This document shows, piece after piece, positions 1 to 8,489 of a stretch of 64,000 nt of DNA. The notes under the pieces are model-generated. The model was not told the origin of the DNA and did no database searches. It saw nothing but the letters and a program-made list of their open reading frames with translations. This DNA is from Acetobacteraceae bacterium. Lineage in GTDB: Bacteria > Pseudomonadota > Alphaproteobacteria > Acetobacterales > Acetobacteraceae. The stretch covers positions 62,001-126,000 of the forward strand of contig CANGNF010000005.1 in NCBI GenBank assembly GCA_947455205.1, in the 5' to 3' direction. The position numbers and the translations under genes were made by a program. Within the stretch, counting starts at the first letter, position 1, and every line of letters starts with the position of its first letter.

Positions 1-782
1 CGGAACCGCCGATGCCCGCCGCGATAGTCGAACAGCATCTGGTAGCCGGCGGCATCCACCCGGGCGTAGGGGCCATAGGGCTGGTCCACCAGCGGGATCC
101 GCCCGGCGCCGATGGCCAGGTCCTCGCCATCCGGCCGCAGCCGCTGGCCGGTGAAGCGCTCCGCCAGCGTCACCCCCATGGTGCGCCAGTTGCGGCCGCT
201 GCGCTCATCCGCCGCCAGCAGCAGCGCCCGCCGTACCACGCCGCCGGCATCGGTGACGTTGTCGGCCAGCACCTCTCGCCCGGTGTCGCGCAGCGCGGTC
301 GGCGCCGGCACGCCGCTATTGCCCTCATCCGGCAGCTTGAACACCCAGTACAAGTTGTCCTGCGCCCGCTGGATCGCCTGCAGCGCCTCATGCCCCGGCG
401 GCATCGGCAGGTCGCGGTAAAGGTCCACCCCCACCGCCTTCGGCGCGGCCGAGAACACCCGCGCCAGCACCGCGGCCAGGTCCTCATCCTTGATCGGGTA
501 GCTGAAGCGGTTGATGTCGGATTCCGTCGTGGTCACCAGCACCACGCGGTCGCTCCGCTCGCCAGCCTCCTGCCAGGTCAGCAGCGTGTCGTAGGCCGAA
601 AGCTCCAGCCCCTGCAGCCAGCCGGCCTCCCGCGCCGGCAGCAGCGCCAGCGCCACCAGGTTGGCGACCATCAGCGCCTTGACCAGGCGGCGCCGCAGCA
701 GCGCCGCCAGCCATTGCCCGGCCCCGCCCGCCAGGGTGCCGCGCCTGGCCGCCACCGTCGCCCGGCCCCCGCTGCCATCCAT
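1..782 (-). CDS. CHASE2-domain membrane sensor (C-terminus outside window)
   Basis: Partial gene: 260 codons are present and the frame runs off base 1. The start is the ATG at 782. A short basic N-terminus is followed by a hydrophobic segment at about residues 31-48. The rest reads as an extracytoplasmic CHASE2 sensor: a YDTLLTWQ-type motif, then a beta strand VVLVTTTESDI, PIKDEDLAAVL and PKAVGVDLYRD. CHASE2 proteins usually carry two or three further membrane helices and an adenylate/guanylate cyclase, kinase or GGDEF output, which would lie beyond the window. The family is clear; the output domain cannot be known here. It lies 79 bp downstream of the large sugar-dehydrogenase gene in the same direction and may be read through from it. 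Confidence 0.82.
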   Translation of the reverse strand, partial: MDGSGGRATVAARRGTLAGGAGQWLAALLRRRLVKALMVANLVALALLPAREAGWLQGLELSAYDTLLTWQEAGERSDRVVLVTTTESDINRFSYPIKDEDLAAVLARVFSAAPKAVGVDLYRDLPMPPGHEALQAIQRAQDNLYWVFKLPDEGNSGVPAPTALRDTGREVLADNVTDAGGVVRRALLLAADERSGRNWRTMGVTLAERFTGQRLRPDGEDLAIGAGRIPLVDQPYGPYARVDAAGYQMLFDYRGGHRRF

Positions 783-861
783 GCCGCCAACCCCCGACGC
801 TGCCCGGCAACCTCTACCGGCAGCGCCAGGCGGCGGCAATCAGCGGTTGCGGCACCCCGCC

Positions 862-3800
862 TCAGGCAAAGGCGAAGTCGTGCGCCCCCGCGCTCATCAG
901 CGCCGCCTGGCCGCCCGCCTGCGCCACGCCGTCATAGGCCAGGCCATCCACGTACAGGTTGCGGTCGGTGTCCGCCGAGTTGCCGTAGGCGTCGTTGAGG
1001 AAGGTCACGGTCACCACATGCGGCCCGGCGCCCCAGCTGCCCTTCAGCGTCAACATATCCTCCTGGCCGAAGCCGTGCAGCGCGCCGGCGGTCAGCGTGC
1101 CGCCCAGTTGCACGCCATCCACCTTCACGGTGAACTGCGCGCTGCCCTGGTAGACGTCCTGGCTCATCTGCAGCACCAGGCTGCGCGGCCCGCTGCCCAG
1201 CGTGGTGCTGAAGCCGCCACCGCTGAACAGCACGTCCTGCGGCCCGCCCGAGAGCAGCGCCTTGGCCGCGCCCGGCAGCGCCGCGCCGTCATAGCTGGCG
1301 CCGTCCACATACAGGTTGCGGTCGGTCGCCGGCGTGCCGCCATAGGCATCGTTCAGGAAGTTCACGGTCACCGCATGCGGCCCGGCGCCCCAGTCGCCGC
1401 GCAGCGTCACCAGGTCAGAGCTACCGCCGCCATGCGCCGCCGCCGCGGTCTGCGTGCCGCCCAGCTGCACGCCATCCACGCTCAGCGTGTATTGCGCGTT
1501 GCCCTGCCAGGCATCCTGGCTGATCCGCAGCGCCACCGCATGCGCGCCGCTGCCCAGCGTCACGCCCGACCCGCTGGGCGGCGCGGCGGCCACGCTGAAG
1601 CCGAAGGGCTGCGTCCCCGCCGAGAGCAGCGCCGCCGTGCCATTCGCCAGCGCCGCGCCGTCCAGGCTGATGCCGTCCACGTACAGGTTGCGGTCGGTCG
1701 AGGGCGTGCCGCCATAGGCGTCGTTCAGGAAGGTCACCGCGACGCTGTGGTTGCCGGCGGCCCAGTCGCCGCGCAGCGTCACCGTGTCGTCCTGGCCGCT
1801 GCCATGCAGCGCGGCGGCGGTCTGCGTGCCGCCCAGCTGCGCGCCATCCACGCTGACGGTGTATTGCGCGCTGCCCAGGTAGGCGTCCTGGCTGATCTTC
1901 AGCACCAGGGCATGCGCGCCGCTGCCCAGGGTTACGCTGGCCGGCCCGCTGGGCGGCGTGCCGGCCACGCTGAAGCCGAAGCCTTGCGGGCCCGAGGAGA
2001 GCAGCGCCGCGGTGCCGTTGGCCAGCGCCGCGCCGTCGTAGCTGACGCCGTCCACGTACAGGTTGCGGTCGGTCGTGGGCGTGCCGCCATAGGCGTCGTT
2101 CAGGAAGTTCACCGTGACGGTGTGGTTGCCCGCCGCCCAGTCGCCCCGCAGCGTCACCGTGTCGTCCTGGCCGCTGCCGTGCAGCGCCACCGCGGACTGC
2201 GTGCCGCCCAGCTGCACGCCATCCACGCTGACCGTGTATTGCGCCGCGCCCAGGTAGGCGTCCTGGCTCAGCTTCAGCACCAGCGCATGCGCGCCGCTAC
2301 CCAGCGTGACGCTGGCCGGCGCGCTCGGCGGCGCCCCCGCCACGCTGAAGCCGAAATCCTGCGCCCGCGCCCAGGTCAGCGCCGAAGTGCCAATGGCCAG
2401 CGCGGTGCCATCATAGCTGACGCCATCCACGTACAGGTTGCGGTCGGTGTTCGGCGTGCCGCCATAGGCGTCGCTGAGGTAGGTCACGGTGACCGTGTGG
2501 TTGCCGCCACCCCAGTCGCCCTTCACCGTCACCGTGTCGTCCTGGCCCCTGCCACGCAGGGCCGAGGCGGTCTGCGTGCCGCCGACCTGCACGCCGTCCA
2601 CCGCCACCGTGTACTGCGCGCTGCCCTGGTACGCGTCCTGGCTGATCTTCAGCACCAGCGCATGCGCGCCACTGCCCAGGGTGAAGCTGACGGGCTCGAA
2701 GTCGCCAGGGCCATTGCCACCGGCCGGCGCCGCGCTGATCTCCAACCGCTCGATCCGCCCCAGCGCGATGTCGGCGGCATAGATGTACCCATTCGGCGCC
2801 TGCACGAAATCCACCGGCGCGTAGCCGCTGGGCGCGCTGTACAGGTACTGCACCTTGCTGCGGTCGTTCACATCCACCGCGAAGATGTTGCCCGCGGCGA
2901 AATCCTCGAAGATCCATTGGTTGTTGAAGCTGGCCGGGTAGACGCCGCCGGAATAGATCATCTCGCTGCCGGTCACCGCCTGCAGCTTGAAGCCGGGGTC
3001 GCCGCTGTCGTGCGAGAAGGCGCGGAACGGCGCCATCACCTTGGCCGTGCCATTGGCCACGGCGGCGTAGAACGCCTTGGCCGCCGAGGTGTCCTGGTAG
3101 CCGGGCGTCTGGCGCGAGGTGCCGCCATCCTCGCCCTCGAAATACGGCCAGCCGAAATTCGCGCCGGGACCGCCGTTGTTCAGCTCCTCCCAGTTGTTCC
3201 AGCCGGTATCGGTGATCATCAGCTTGCCTTCCTGGTCGAAGGTGATGCTGAAGGGGTTGCGCAGCCCGTACTGGAAGATCTTGGCGCGGTCGCTGTCCAG
3301 CGACAGCCCATCGGTGACGAAGGGGTTGGTCGCCAGCCCCTGCCCGGTCAGCGGGTCGATCCGCAGGATCTTGCCCGACAGCCCGTCGAGCGACTGCACA
3401 TCCAGCGTGCGCGGGTCGGCGAAGTCGAAGGAGGTGCCATCGCCGGTGGAGACGTACAGCGCGCCATCCGGCCCGAAGGCCAGCGCCCCACCGGCATGGG
3501 AGGCGGAATCGACCTTCAGGTAATCCTGCTTGATCCCGTTTACCACCACCGGCTGCGGCGTCGCCCCGCTGTTGATCAGGCGGTCGGACGCCACCTGGTT
3601 GGCCTGGCTCGGCTCGGTGTAATCCAGCCAGCCGCCGCCGCTGATGTCGTTCAGCGACTTGCCGGCCGCACCCAGCATCACCTTGGTACTGCCCTGCACC
3701 AGGGTGGTGTAGTTGGTCGCGGCATCGGCGGTGAAGCGCAGCAGCTGCGCGTAGCGGTTGCCGGCGCCATCCGGCCCGGCATTGGCCGTCAGCCCCGCGC

Positions 3801-4458
3801 CATCCGCCGGGTCCACCACCACATAGGCGTAGATGTACGGGTTGTGCGTGAAGTCCGGGTGCAGCGCGATGCTCAACAGGCCGCGGTCGCCGTGCTCGTT
3901 CACCTGGCCGCGGATATCCAGCACGGTGCGGGACTGCCCGGTGGTGATGTCGGTCAGCAGGATCGCGCCGGTCTTCTCGGCGACGTACAGCTTGTTGGCG
4001 TCCACCGGGGAGACCACCATGCGGATCGGCTGGTCCAGCCCGCTCGCCACCGTGACCGGGTTGACCACATAGGCGGAACTCAGCGGCGGCTCCGGCGCCT
4101 GCTTCGGCGCCGGCGTCTCGTCATCCAGGATGCTGATGCGCGAGGTGCGCGGCGCCCACAAGGTGCCGGCGGAGACGTTGACGATGGAGAAGGCGAAGGT
4201 CTCGGTCGGCTCGCCCAGCGTGTCGTCGTAGAGCTGGATCGGCACCGAAACCTGGCTGGCGCCGCTCGGCATCACCACCGTGCCGAAGCCGCTCTTGAAG
4301 TCGAGCCCGCCGGTCGCGGTATCCCCGGTGATGTTGTAGGTGATGGTGACATCGCCCACGAGCGAACCGGTCCGCTCCACCCGCTCGACCACCTGGCCGG
4401 CTGTCTCGGCAACCGAAATCTCGGTCTCGCCGACGAAGATGCTGCTGTTGACCGCCAT
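862..4458 (-). CDS. Calx-beta / PQQ-type glucose-sorbosone dehydrogenase / five CBM60-like repeats
   Basis: A 1198-residue modular protein. Residues 1-114 form a Calx-beta domain (ends ISILDDE). Residues about 130-578 match the glucose/sorbosone dehydrogenase beta-propeller (PQQ-dependent sugar oxidation): GLDQPIRMVVSP, HGDRGLLSIALHPDF, GALAFGPDGALYVSTGDG and GLRNPFSITFD are visible. From about 590 to the end come five tandem modules of about 124 residues. Each has GSGAHALVLK, VDGVQ.GGT, NDAYGG and DRNLYVDG, the pattern of the Ca-dependent xylan-binding CBM60 family. There is no N-terminal signal peptide, so type I secretion is a possibility, but no RTX repeats or exporter genes are nearby. 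The likely role is oxidation of plant or cell-wall sugars outside the cell. The ATG at 4458 is the only good start; a hairpin covers its leader. Confidence 0.9.
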   Translation of the reverse strand: MAVNSSIFVGETEISVAETAGQVVERVERTGSLVGDVTITYNITGDTATGGLDFKSGFGTVVMPSGASQVSVPIQLYDDTLGEPTETFAFSIVNVSAGTLWAPRTSRISILDDETPAPKQAPEPPLSSAYVVNPVTVASGLDQPIRMVVSPVDANKLYVAEKTGAILLTDITTGQSRTVLDIRGQVNEHGDRGLLSIALHPDFTHNPYIYAYVVVDPADGAGLTANAGPDGAGNRYAQLLRFTADAATNYTTLVQGSTKVMLGAAGKSLNDISGGGWLDYTEPSQANQVASDRLINSGATPQPVVVNGIKQDYLKVDSASHAGGALAFGPDGALYVSTGDGTSFDFADPRTLDVQSLDGLSGKILRIDPLTGQGLATNPFVTDGLSLDSDRAKIFQYGLRNPFSITFDQEGKLMITDTGWNNWEELNNGGPGANFGWPYFEGEDGGTSRQTPGYQDTSAAKAFYAAVANGTAKVMAPFRAFSHDSGDPGFKLQAVTGSEMIYSGGVYPASFNNQWIFEDFAAGNIFAVDVNDRSKVQYLYSAPSGYAPVDFVQAPNGYIYAADIALGRIERLEISAAPAGGNGPGDFEPVSFTLGSGAHALVLKISQDAYQGSAQYTVAVDGVQVGGTQTASALRGRGQDDTVTVKGDWGGGNHTVTVTYLSDAYGGTPNTDRNLYVDGVSYDGTALAIGTSALTWARAQDFGFSVAGAPPSAPASVTLGSGAHALVLKLSQDAYLGAAQYTVSVDGVQLGGTQSAVALHGSGQDDTVTLRGDWAAGNHTVTVNFLNDAYGGTPTTDRNLYVDGVSYDGAALANGTAALLSSGPQGFGFSVAGTPPSGPASVTLGSGAHALVLKISQDAYLGSAQYTVSVDGAQLGGTQTAAALHGSGQDDTVTLRGDWAAGNHSVAVTFLNDAYGGTPSTDRNLYVDGISLDGAALANGTAALLSAGTQPFGFSVAAAPPSGSGVTLGSGAHAVALRISQDAWQGNAQYTLSVDGVQLGGTQTAAAAHGGGSSDLVTLRGDWGAGPHAVTVNFLNDAYGGTPATDRNLYVDGASYDGAALPGAAKALLSGGPQDVLFSGGGFSTTLGSGPRSLVLQMSQDVYQGSAQFTVKVDGVQLGGTLTAGALHGFGQEDMLTLKGSWGAGPHVVTVTFLNDAYGNSADTDRNLYVDGLAYDGVAQAGGQAALMSAGAHDFAFA

Positions 4459-4467
4459 GGCCCCGGG

Positions 4468-4487
4468 GCTCCCGCTGATGCGGGAGC
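4468..4487 (-). promoter_or_regulatory. Leader hairpin covering the ribosome-binding site of the sugar dehydrogenase gene
   Basis: Perfect 8-bp inverted repeat GCTCCCGC/GCGGGAGC with a 4-nt loop, ending 9 nt before the ATG at 4458. The only purine-rich SD-like stretch (GGGAG) is inside the 3' arm, so in the mRNA the ribosome site would be paired. A second palindrome CCCGGGG sits between stem and start. Structure is seen in the sequence; translational control is inference. Confidence 0.5.
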
Positions 4488-4492
4488 GGGTA

Positions 4493-4587
4493 TCTCGCGA
4501 GAATTGCGGCGGGGAATAGTCCGACTTCCGGCAGATCAGGGAAAGTTGATTTATTTTTCCTGGAATGTTTCTTCTATTCGAAACATT
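4493..4587. promoter_or_regulatory. Palindrome cluster and AT-rich promoter region upstream of the sugar dehydrogenase
   Basis: The 182-bp gap 4459-4640 is the most AT-rich stretch noticed in the window. It holds a 10-bp palindrome TCTCGCGAGA (4493-4502) and a perfect 8-bp inverted repeat AATGTTTC (4564-4571) / GAAACATT (4580-4587) separated by 8 bp. A third short dyad, CGGGAT-A-ATCCCG, sits at 4622-4634 just past the stop of the oxidase operon. These look like operator(s) and promoter for the minus-strand gene starting at 4458. No specific regulator family is recognised and no confident -35/-10 pair was assigned. Confidence 0.45.
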
Positions 4588-4640
4588 TTACGCCCATTCG
4601 CCATTTACATAGAAATACTCCCGGGATAATCCCGCACTGG

Positions 4641-6782
4641 TTAAGCCATGAGATGCTCGATCCGCACCGGCAGGTCGCGCGGGCGGGTGCCGGTGGCGTG
4701 GAACACCGCATTGGCCAGCGCGGCGTTGGTGCCGACATTGCCCAGCTCGCCAATGCCCTTGATGCCCAACGGGTTGGCCTGGGTGTCCTGCTCGTCCAGC
4801 AGCAGCACCTCCACCTGCCGGATATCCGCATTCACCGGCACTAGGTACTCGGCCATGTTGTCGTTCATGTAGCGCGCGCTGCGCGGGTCGATCTCGGTCT
4901 GCTCATGCAGCGCCGCGCCGATGCCCCAGATCAGCCCGCCGGTCAGCTGGCTGCGCGCCTGGCGCGGGCTGACGATGCGCCCGGCGGCGAAGGCACCCAG
5001 CACGCGCGGCACCCGCACCTCCCGCGTGCGGTCATGCACCCGCACCTCCAGGAAGATCGCGCCGAACGCCGCCATCGCCTGCTTGCCGCCCTCCAGCCCG
5101 CCGCCCAGCGCGTTGCGGCCCTGGTACAGCTTGCCGATCGAGTCCGGTGGCAGCCCCTCCGGCACGTTCTCGGCATAGACCTCGATCGCGCCCTGCTGGC
5201 CCTGCGCCCGGCGGGCGCGGATTTCCTCGCAGGCCTTGATCACCACGTTGCAGACGCTGGCGGTGGTGTTGCTGCCGCCCGCCACCGGCGCCGGCGGCAG
5301 GTCGCTGTCGCCGAGCTCGACGACGATCCGCTCCAGCGCCAGGCCCAGCCCCTCGGCCGCGGCCAGGCCGATGGCGGTATAGGCGCCGGTGCCCACGTCG
5401 TGTGCCGCGGTCTGCACCCGCGCCCGCCCGTCCGGCAGCAGCGTGACGCGCGCGGTGGCGGTGCCGATATGCGCGGGATAGATGCTGGTCGCCACGCCCC
5501 AGCCGACCTGCCACTCGCCATCGCGCATGCTGCGCGGCGCCGGGCTGCGGCGCTCCCAGCCGAAGGCGCGCGCGCCGGCATCCAGGCACCCCACCAGGTT
5601 GCGGCTGCTGTAGGGCAAGCCCTTGATCGGCTCGCGCTGCGTGTCGTTGATCCGGCGCAGCTGCACCGGGTCCATGTCCAGCGCATAGGCCAACTCGTCC
5701 ATCGCGCTTTCCAGCGCGAACATGTAGGGCAGCTCCGGCGGACTGCGCATGAAGCCCGGCGTGTTGCGGTCGGCATGCACCATGTGGACCTTGGTGCGGA
5801 CATTCGGGCAGGCGTAGATCCGCGATGTCGTCGCCGTGCCGCCCACCTTGTAGGCGTCGGGCCGGCTGGTCACCTCCCAGCCCTCATGCACCAGCGCCTG
5901 CAGCCGGCCGTCGCGGCTGGCCGCCAGCTTCACCTGCTGCCGCGTCTCCGCCCGATAGGTGGCGATGGTGAAGCCCTGCGCCCGGGTCGGCACCAGCTTC
6001 ACCGGCCGCCCCAGCCGCCGCGCCGCCTCCGCCACCAGCGCGGTGCGCTGGGTGATGGAACCACGCGCGCCGAAGGCGCCGCCGATGAAGGGCGACACCA
6101 CATGCACATCGGCGGGGTCGATCCGCAGCTGCGCGGCAATGCCGTGCTTCAGCCCGTGCACGAACTGGCTGCCCTCGTGCAGCGTCAATTTGCCGCCCGC
6201 CCAGCTTGCGGTGGTGGTGAACAGCTCGATCGGGTTGTGGTGCTGCGTCGGCGTGCTGTAGCTGGCCTCCACCTTCACCGCGGCGGCGGCGAAGGCGCTG
6301 TCGGCATCGCCGACCCCGGCATCCTCGAAGCCGGCATCGCTGGCCGCCACCACCTCGACGCCCGCGGCATCGAAGCCGGCCGCCGGCGCCTCCTCCGCAT
6401 AGCGCACCCGCAGGCGCTGCGCCGCCTCGCGCGCCGCCTCCAGCGTATCCGCCACCACCAGCGCCACGATCTGCCCGGCATGCCAGACCTGGTCGCTCTC
6501 CAGCGGCCGGATGGTGCTGCCGACATAGCCGCCCTTGGCGAAGAATTCCGTCTCCGCCACCGCGCCCTGCATGTTGCGGTGGGTGAACACCTCCAGCACG
6601 CCCGGCACCGCCCGCGCCTCGGCATCCTCGAAGCCGGTGATCCGCCCACGCGCGATGGCGCTGGTGACCAACCAGGCATGCGCGACATTGCCTACCACCA
6701 CGTCCGACGCGTAGCGCGCGCCGCCCGTCACCTTGGCGCGGCCGTCTATCCGCTGGTGGTCGGTGCCGAAACCGTCGGGCAT
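4641..6782 (-). CDS. Molybdopterin-binding subunit of periplasmic aldehyde oxidase (PaoC/YagR-like)
   Basis: A 713-residue large subunit of the xanthine dehydrogenase family. An a/b hammerhead domain occupies about residues 15-125 (RIDGRAKVTGGARYASD), followed by the molybdenum cofactor domain. The GIGELGN motif near residue 680 carries the catalytic glutamate of this family. Length matches PaoC rather than fused xanthine dehydrogenases. The start ATG at 6782 is one base downstream of the FAD-subunit stop, so the genes are co-translated. The predicted heterotrimer oxidises aldehydes (often aromatic) in the periplasm. No PaoD/XdhC-type maturation factor is adjacent, although this family normally needs one; it may be encoded elsewhere. 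Confidence 0.93.
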   Translation of the reverse strand: MPDGFGTDHQRIDGRAKVTGGARYASDVVVGNVAHAWLVTSAIARGRITGFEDAEARAVPGVLEVFTHRNMQGAVAETEFFAKGGYVGSTIRPLESDQVWHAGQIVALVVADTLEAAREAAQRLRVRYAEEAPAAGFDAAGVEVVAASDAGFEDAGVGDADSAFAAAAVKVEASYSTPTQHHNPIELFTTTASWAGGKLTLHEGSQFVHGLKHGIAAQLRIDPADVHVVSPFIGGAFGARGSITQRTALVAEAARRLGRPVKLVPTRAQGFTIATYRAETRQQVKLAASRDGRLQALVHEGWEVTSRPDAYKVGGTATTSRIYACPNVRTKVHMVHADRNTPGFMRSPPELPYMFALESAMDELAYALDMDPVQLRRINDTQREPIKGLPYSSRNLVGCLDAGARAFGWERRSPAPRSMRDGEWQVGWGVATSIYPAHIGTATARVTLLPDGRARVQTAAHDVGTGAYTAIGLAAAEGLGLALERIVVELGDSDLPPAPVAGGSNTTASVCNVVIKACEEIRARRAQGQQGAIEVYAENVPEGLPPDSIGKLYQGRNALGGGLEGGKQAMAAFGAIFLEVRVHDRTREVRVPRVLGAFAAGRIVSPRQARSQLTGGLIWGIGAALHEQTEIDPRSARYMNDNMAEYLVPVNADIRQVEVLLLDEQDTQANPLGIKGIGELGNVGTNAALANAVFHATGTRPRDLPVRIEHLMA

Positions 6783-6783
6783 C

Positions 6784-7752
6784 TCAGGCCTCCATCCGCT
6801 TGGCCAGCAGCAGCGCGCGCACCAGCGTGCGGCGGCCCAGCTCCGGCTTGAACGCGTTCTCGCCATGGGTGCGGGCGGCGGCGAAGGCGGCCTCGGCGGC
6901 GCGTGTCGCGCTCGCCTCGTCCAGCACCTTGCCGCGCAGGTCCGCCTCGGCCTCGGCCGCGCGCCACGGCACCGTCGCCACGCCGCCCAGCGCAATCCGC
7001 GCCTCGCGCACCACCTTGCCGTCCAGGTCCAGCGCCACGGCGGCGGAGGCCAGCGCGAAGGCGTAGCTCTCGCGGTCGCGCACCTTCAGGTACAGCGACC
7101 GCGCCGCCCATGGCCCCGCCGGCACGGTGAAGCCGGTGATGAGTTCGCCCGGCCGCAGCGTGGTCTCGCGCTCCGGCGTCGTGCCGGGCTGTACGTGCAG
7201 GTCGGCGAAGCGCATGCGCCGTTCGCCCGCCGCGCCGCGCAGCGTCACTTCGGCATCCAGCGCCACCAGCGCCTGAGCGAAGTCGCCGGGATAGGCGGCG
7301 ATGCAGGCATCGCTGGTGCCCAGCACCGCCTGCAGCCGGTTGGCGCCGTCCATCGCGCCGCAGCCGCTGCCGGGGTTGCGCTTGTTGCAGGCGGCGTGGC
7401 TCGGGTCGCGAAAATACGGGCAGCGCGTGCGTTGCAGCACGTTGCCGCCCAGGCTGGCCATGTTGCGCAGCTGCTGGCTGGCCGCCAGCGCCAGGCTCTG
7501 CGCCACCACCGGGAAATGGCGCTGCACCTCGGCGTTGCCGGCCACCTCCGCCATCCGCGCCAGCGCGCCCAGGTGCAGCCCCTGCGCGTCCAACCGCACC
7601 TCGGCAAGCCCCAGCCCGTTGATGTCGGCCAGCCGCTCTGGCCGCATCACGTCCAGCTTCATCAGGTCCAGCAGCGTGGTGCCGCCGGCCAGCCAGGTCG
7701 TGCCCGCATCCCCCGGCGCGCCGGCGGCGCGGTCGTAGCTGAATGGCCGCAT
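6784..7752 (-). CDS. FAD-binding subunit of aldehyde oxidase (PaoB/YagS-like)
   Basis: A 322-residue CoxM/PaoB-type flavoprotein subunit. The FAD-binding motif AGGTTLLDLMK lies near residue 20, and SLGGNVLQRTRCPYF is followed by CNKRNPGSGC. The extra cysteines in that last stretch are the signature of PaoB proteins that carry an additional [4Fe-4S] cluster, which separates this enzyme from CO-dehydrogenase CoxM and ordinary xanthine dehydrogenases. It is the electron relay between the [2Fe-2S] and molybdenum subunits. Its ATG at 7752 overlaps the stop of the upstream [2Fe-2S] subunit (TGATG), which supports this start over longer frames. Confidence 0.93.
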   Translation of the reverse strand: MRPFSYDRAAGAPGDAGTTWLAGGTTLLDLMKLDVMRPERLADINGLGLAEVRLDAQGLHLGALARMAEVAGNAEVQRHFPVVAQSLALAASQQLRNMASLGGNVLQRTRCPYFRDPSHAACNKRNPGSGCGAMDGANRLQAVLGTSDACIAAYPGDFAQALVALDAEVTLRGAAGERRMRFADLHVQPGTTPERETTLRPGELITGFTVPAGPWAARSLYLKVRDRESYAFALASAAVALDLDGKVVREARIALGGVATVPWRAAEAEADLRGKVLDEASATRAAEAAFAAARTHGENAFKPELGRRTLVRALLLAKRMEA

Positions 7753-8354
7753 CAGCCCTGCTCCACCAGCGGCGCCGCCTGCTGCACGGCGGCGACGATC
7801 TGCGGATAGGCGGCGCAGCGACAGAGGTTGCCGGACATGAACTCGCGGATCTCCTCGGCGCTGCCGGCATGGCCTTGGCGCACGCAGGCCACGGCGGAGA
7901 TGATCTGCCCCGGCGTGCAGTAGCCGCACTGGAAGGCATCCTGGTCCAGGAAGGCCTGCTGCATCGGGTGCAGCCCGCCATCCCTGCCGTGCAGCCCCTC
8001 GATGGTGATCACCGGCCGCGTGCCCACGCCGGCGGCCAGCGTCAGGCAGGCCAGCACCGGCCGGCCGTCCAGCAGCACGGTGCAGGCGCCGCACTGGCCC
8101 TGGTCGCAGCCCTTCTTGCTGCCGGTCAGGCCCATGTGCTCGCGCAGCGCGTCCAGCAGCGTGGTCCGCGAGTCCAGCGCCAGACGATGCGCCTGGCCAT
8201 TCACCTGCAAGGTCATCTCCATGCTGCGGCCTTCATGCGCGGGGGTTGCGGGGGTGGGCTGGGCAGTTGCGGTGCCGGCCAGCAACGGCAGCATGGCGCC
8301 GCCGCCCAGCAGGAACCGACGCTCCAGCCCGCCGCTCTCAGCGGGTGCGGTCAT
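7752..8354 (-). CDS. Tat-exported [2Fe-2S] subunit of aldehyde oxidase (PaoA/YagT-like)
   Basis: A 200-residue protein. The N-terminus has a twin-arginine signal (ERRFLLGG followed by a hydrophobic stretch ending ATAQ), which would carry the folded heterotrimer to the periplasm. The body has the plant-type ferredoxin cluster CDQGQCGAC and the C-terminal CGYCTPG / GNLCRCAAYP cluster of the molybdenum hydroxylase family. Being first in the operon and the only subunit with a signal matches the E. coli PaoABC arrangement. The ATG at 8354 is chosen because it gives the complete Tat signal. Confidence 0.93.
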   Translation of the reverse strand: MTAPAESGGLERRFLLGGGAMLPLLAGTATAQPTPATPAHEGRSMEMTLQVNGQAHRLALDSRTTLLDALREHMGLTGSKKGCDQGQCGACTVLLDGRPVLACLTLAAGVGTRPVITIEGLHGRDGGLHPMQQAFLDQDAFQCGYCTPGQIISAVACVRQGHAGSAEEIREFMSGNLCRCAAYPQIVAAVQQAAPLVEQG

Positions 8355-8489
8355 GCGACTTGTCCGATTGCGTGTTCGCCGACCAACAGCCACGCCCGGG
8401 GTTCGGTTCCCGCCGCATCGCGAATTCGGCCGGGCGGTTTGGCGCCGCGCCGCAACCGCTGCTAGCCTTGCCCACCAGGGAGAAACGCC

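Noticed and set aside
862-2700. Regularly spaced repeats that could suggest a CRISPR-like or satellite array
   Set aside because: The period is about 370 bp and in frame; it encodes protein modules.
661-4629. Very long plus-strand open frame (1322 codons) opposite the sugar dehydrogenase gene
   Set aside because: Translation is arginine/histidine-rich without any domain; it is the usual antisense open frame of high-GC DNA, and the minus strand has clear family motifs.
4641-8354. Carbon monoxide dehydrogenase (coxMSL)
   Set aside because: Subunit order, Tat signal and extra cysteines in the FAD subunit fit PaoABC; the CoxL active-site signature was not seen.
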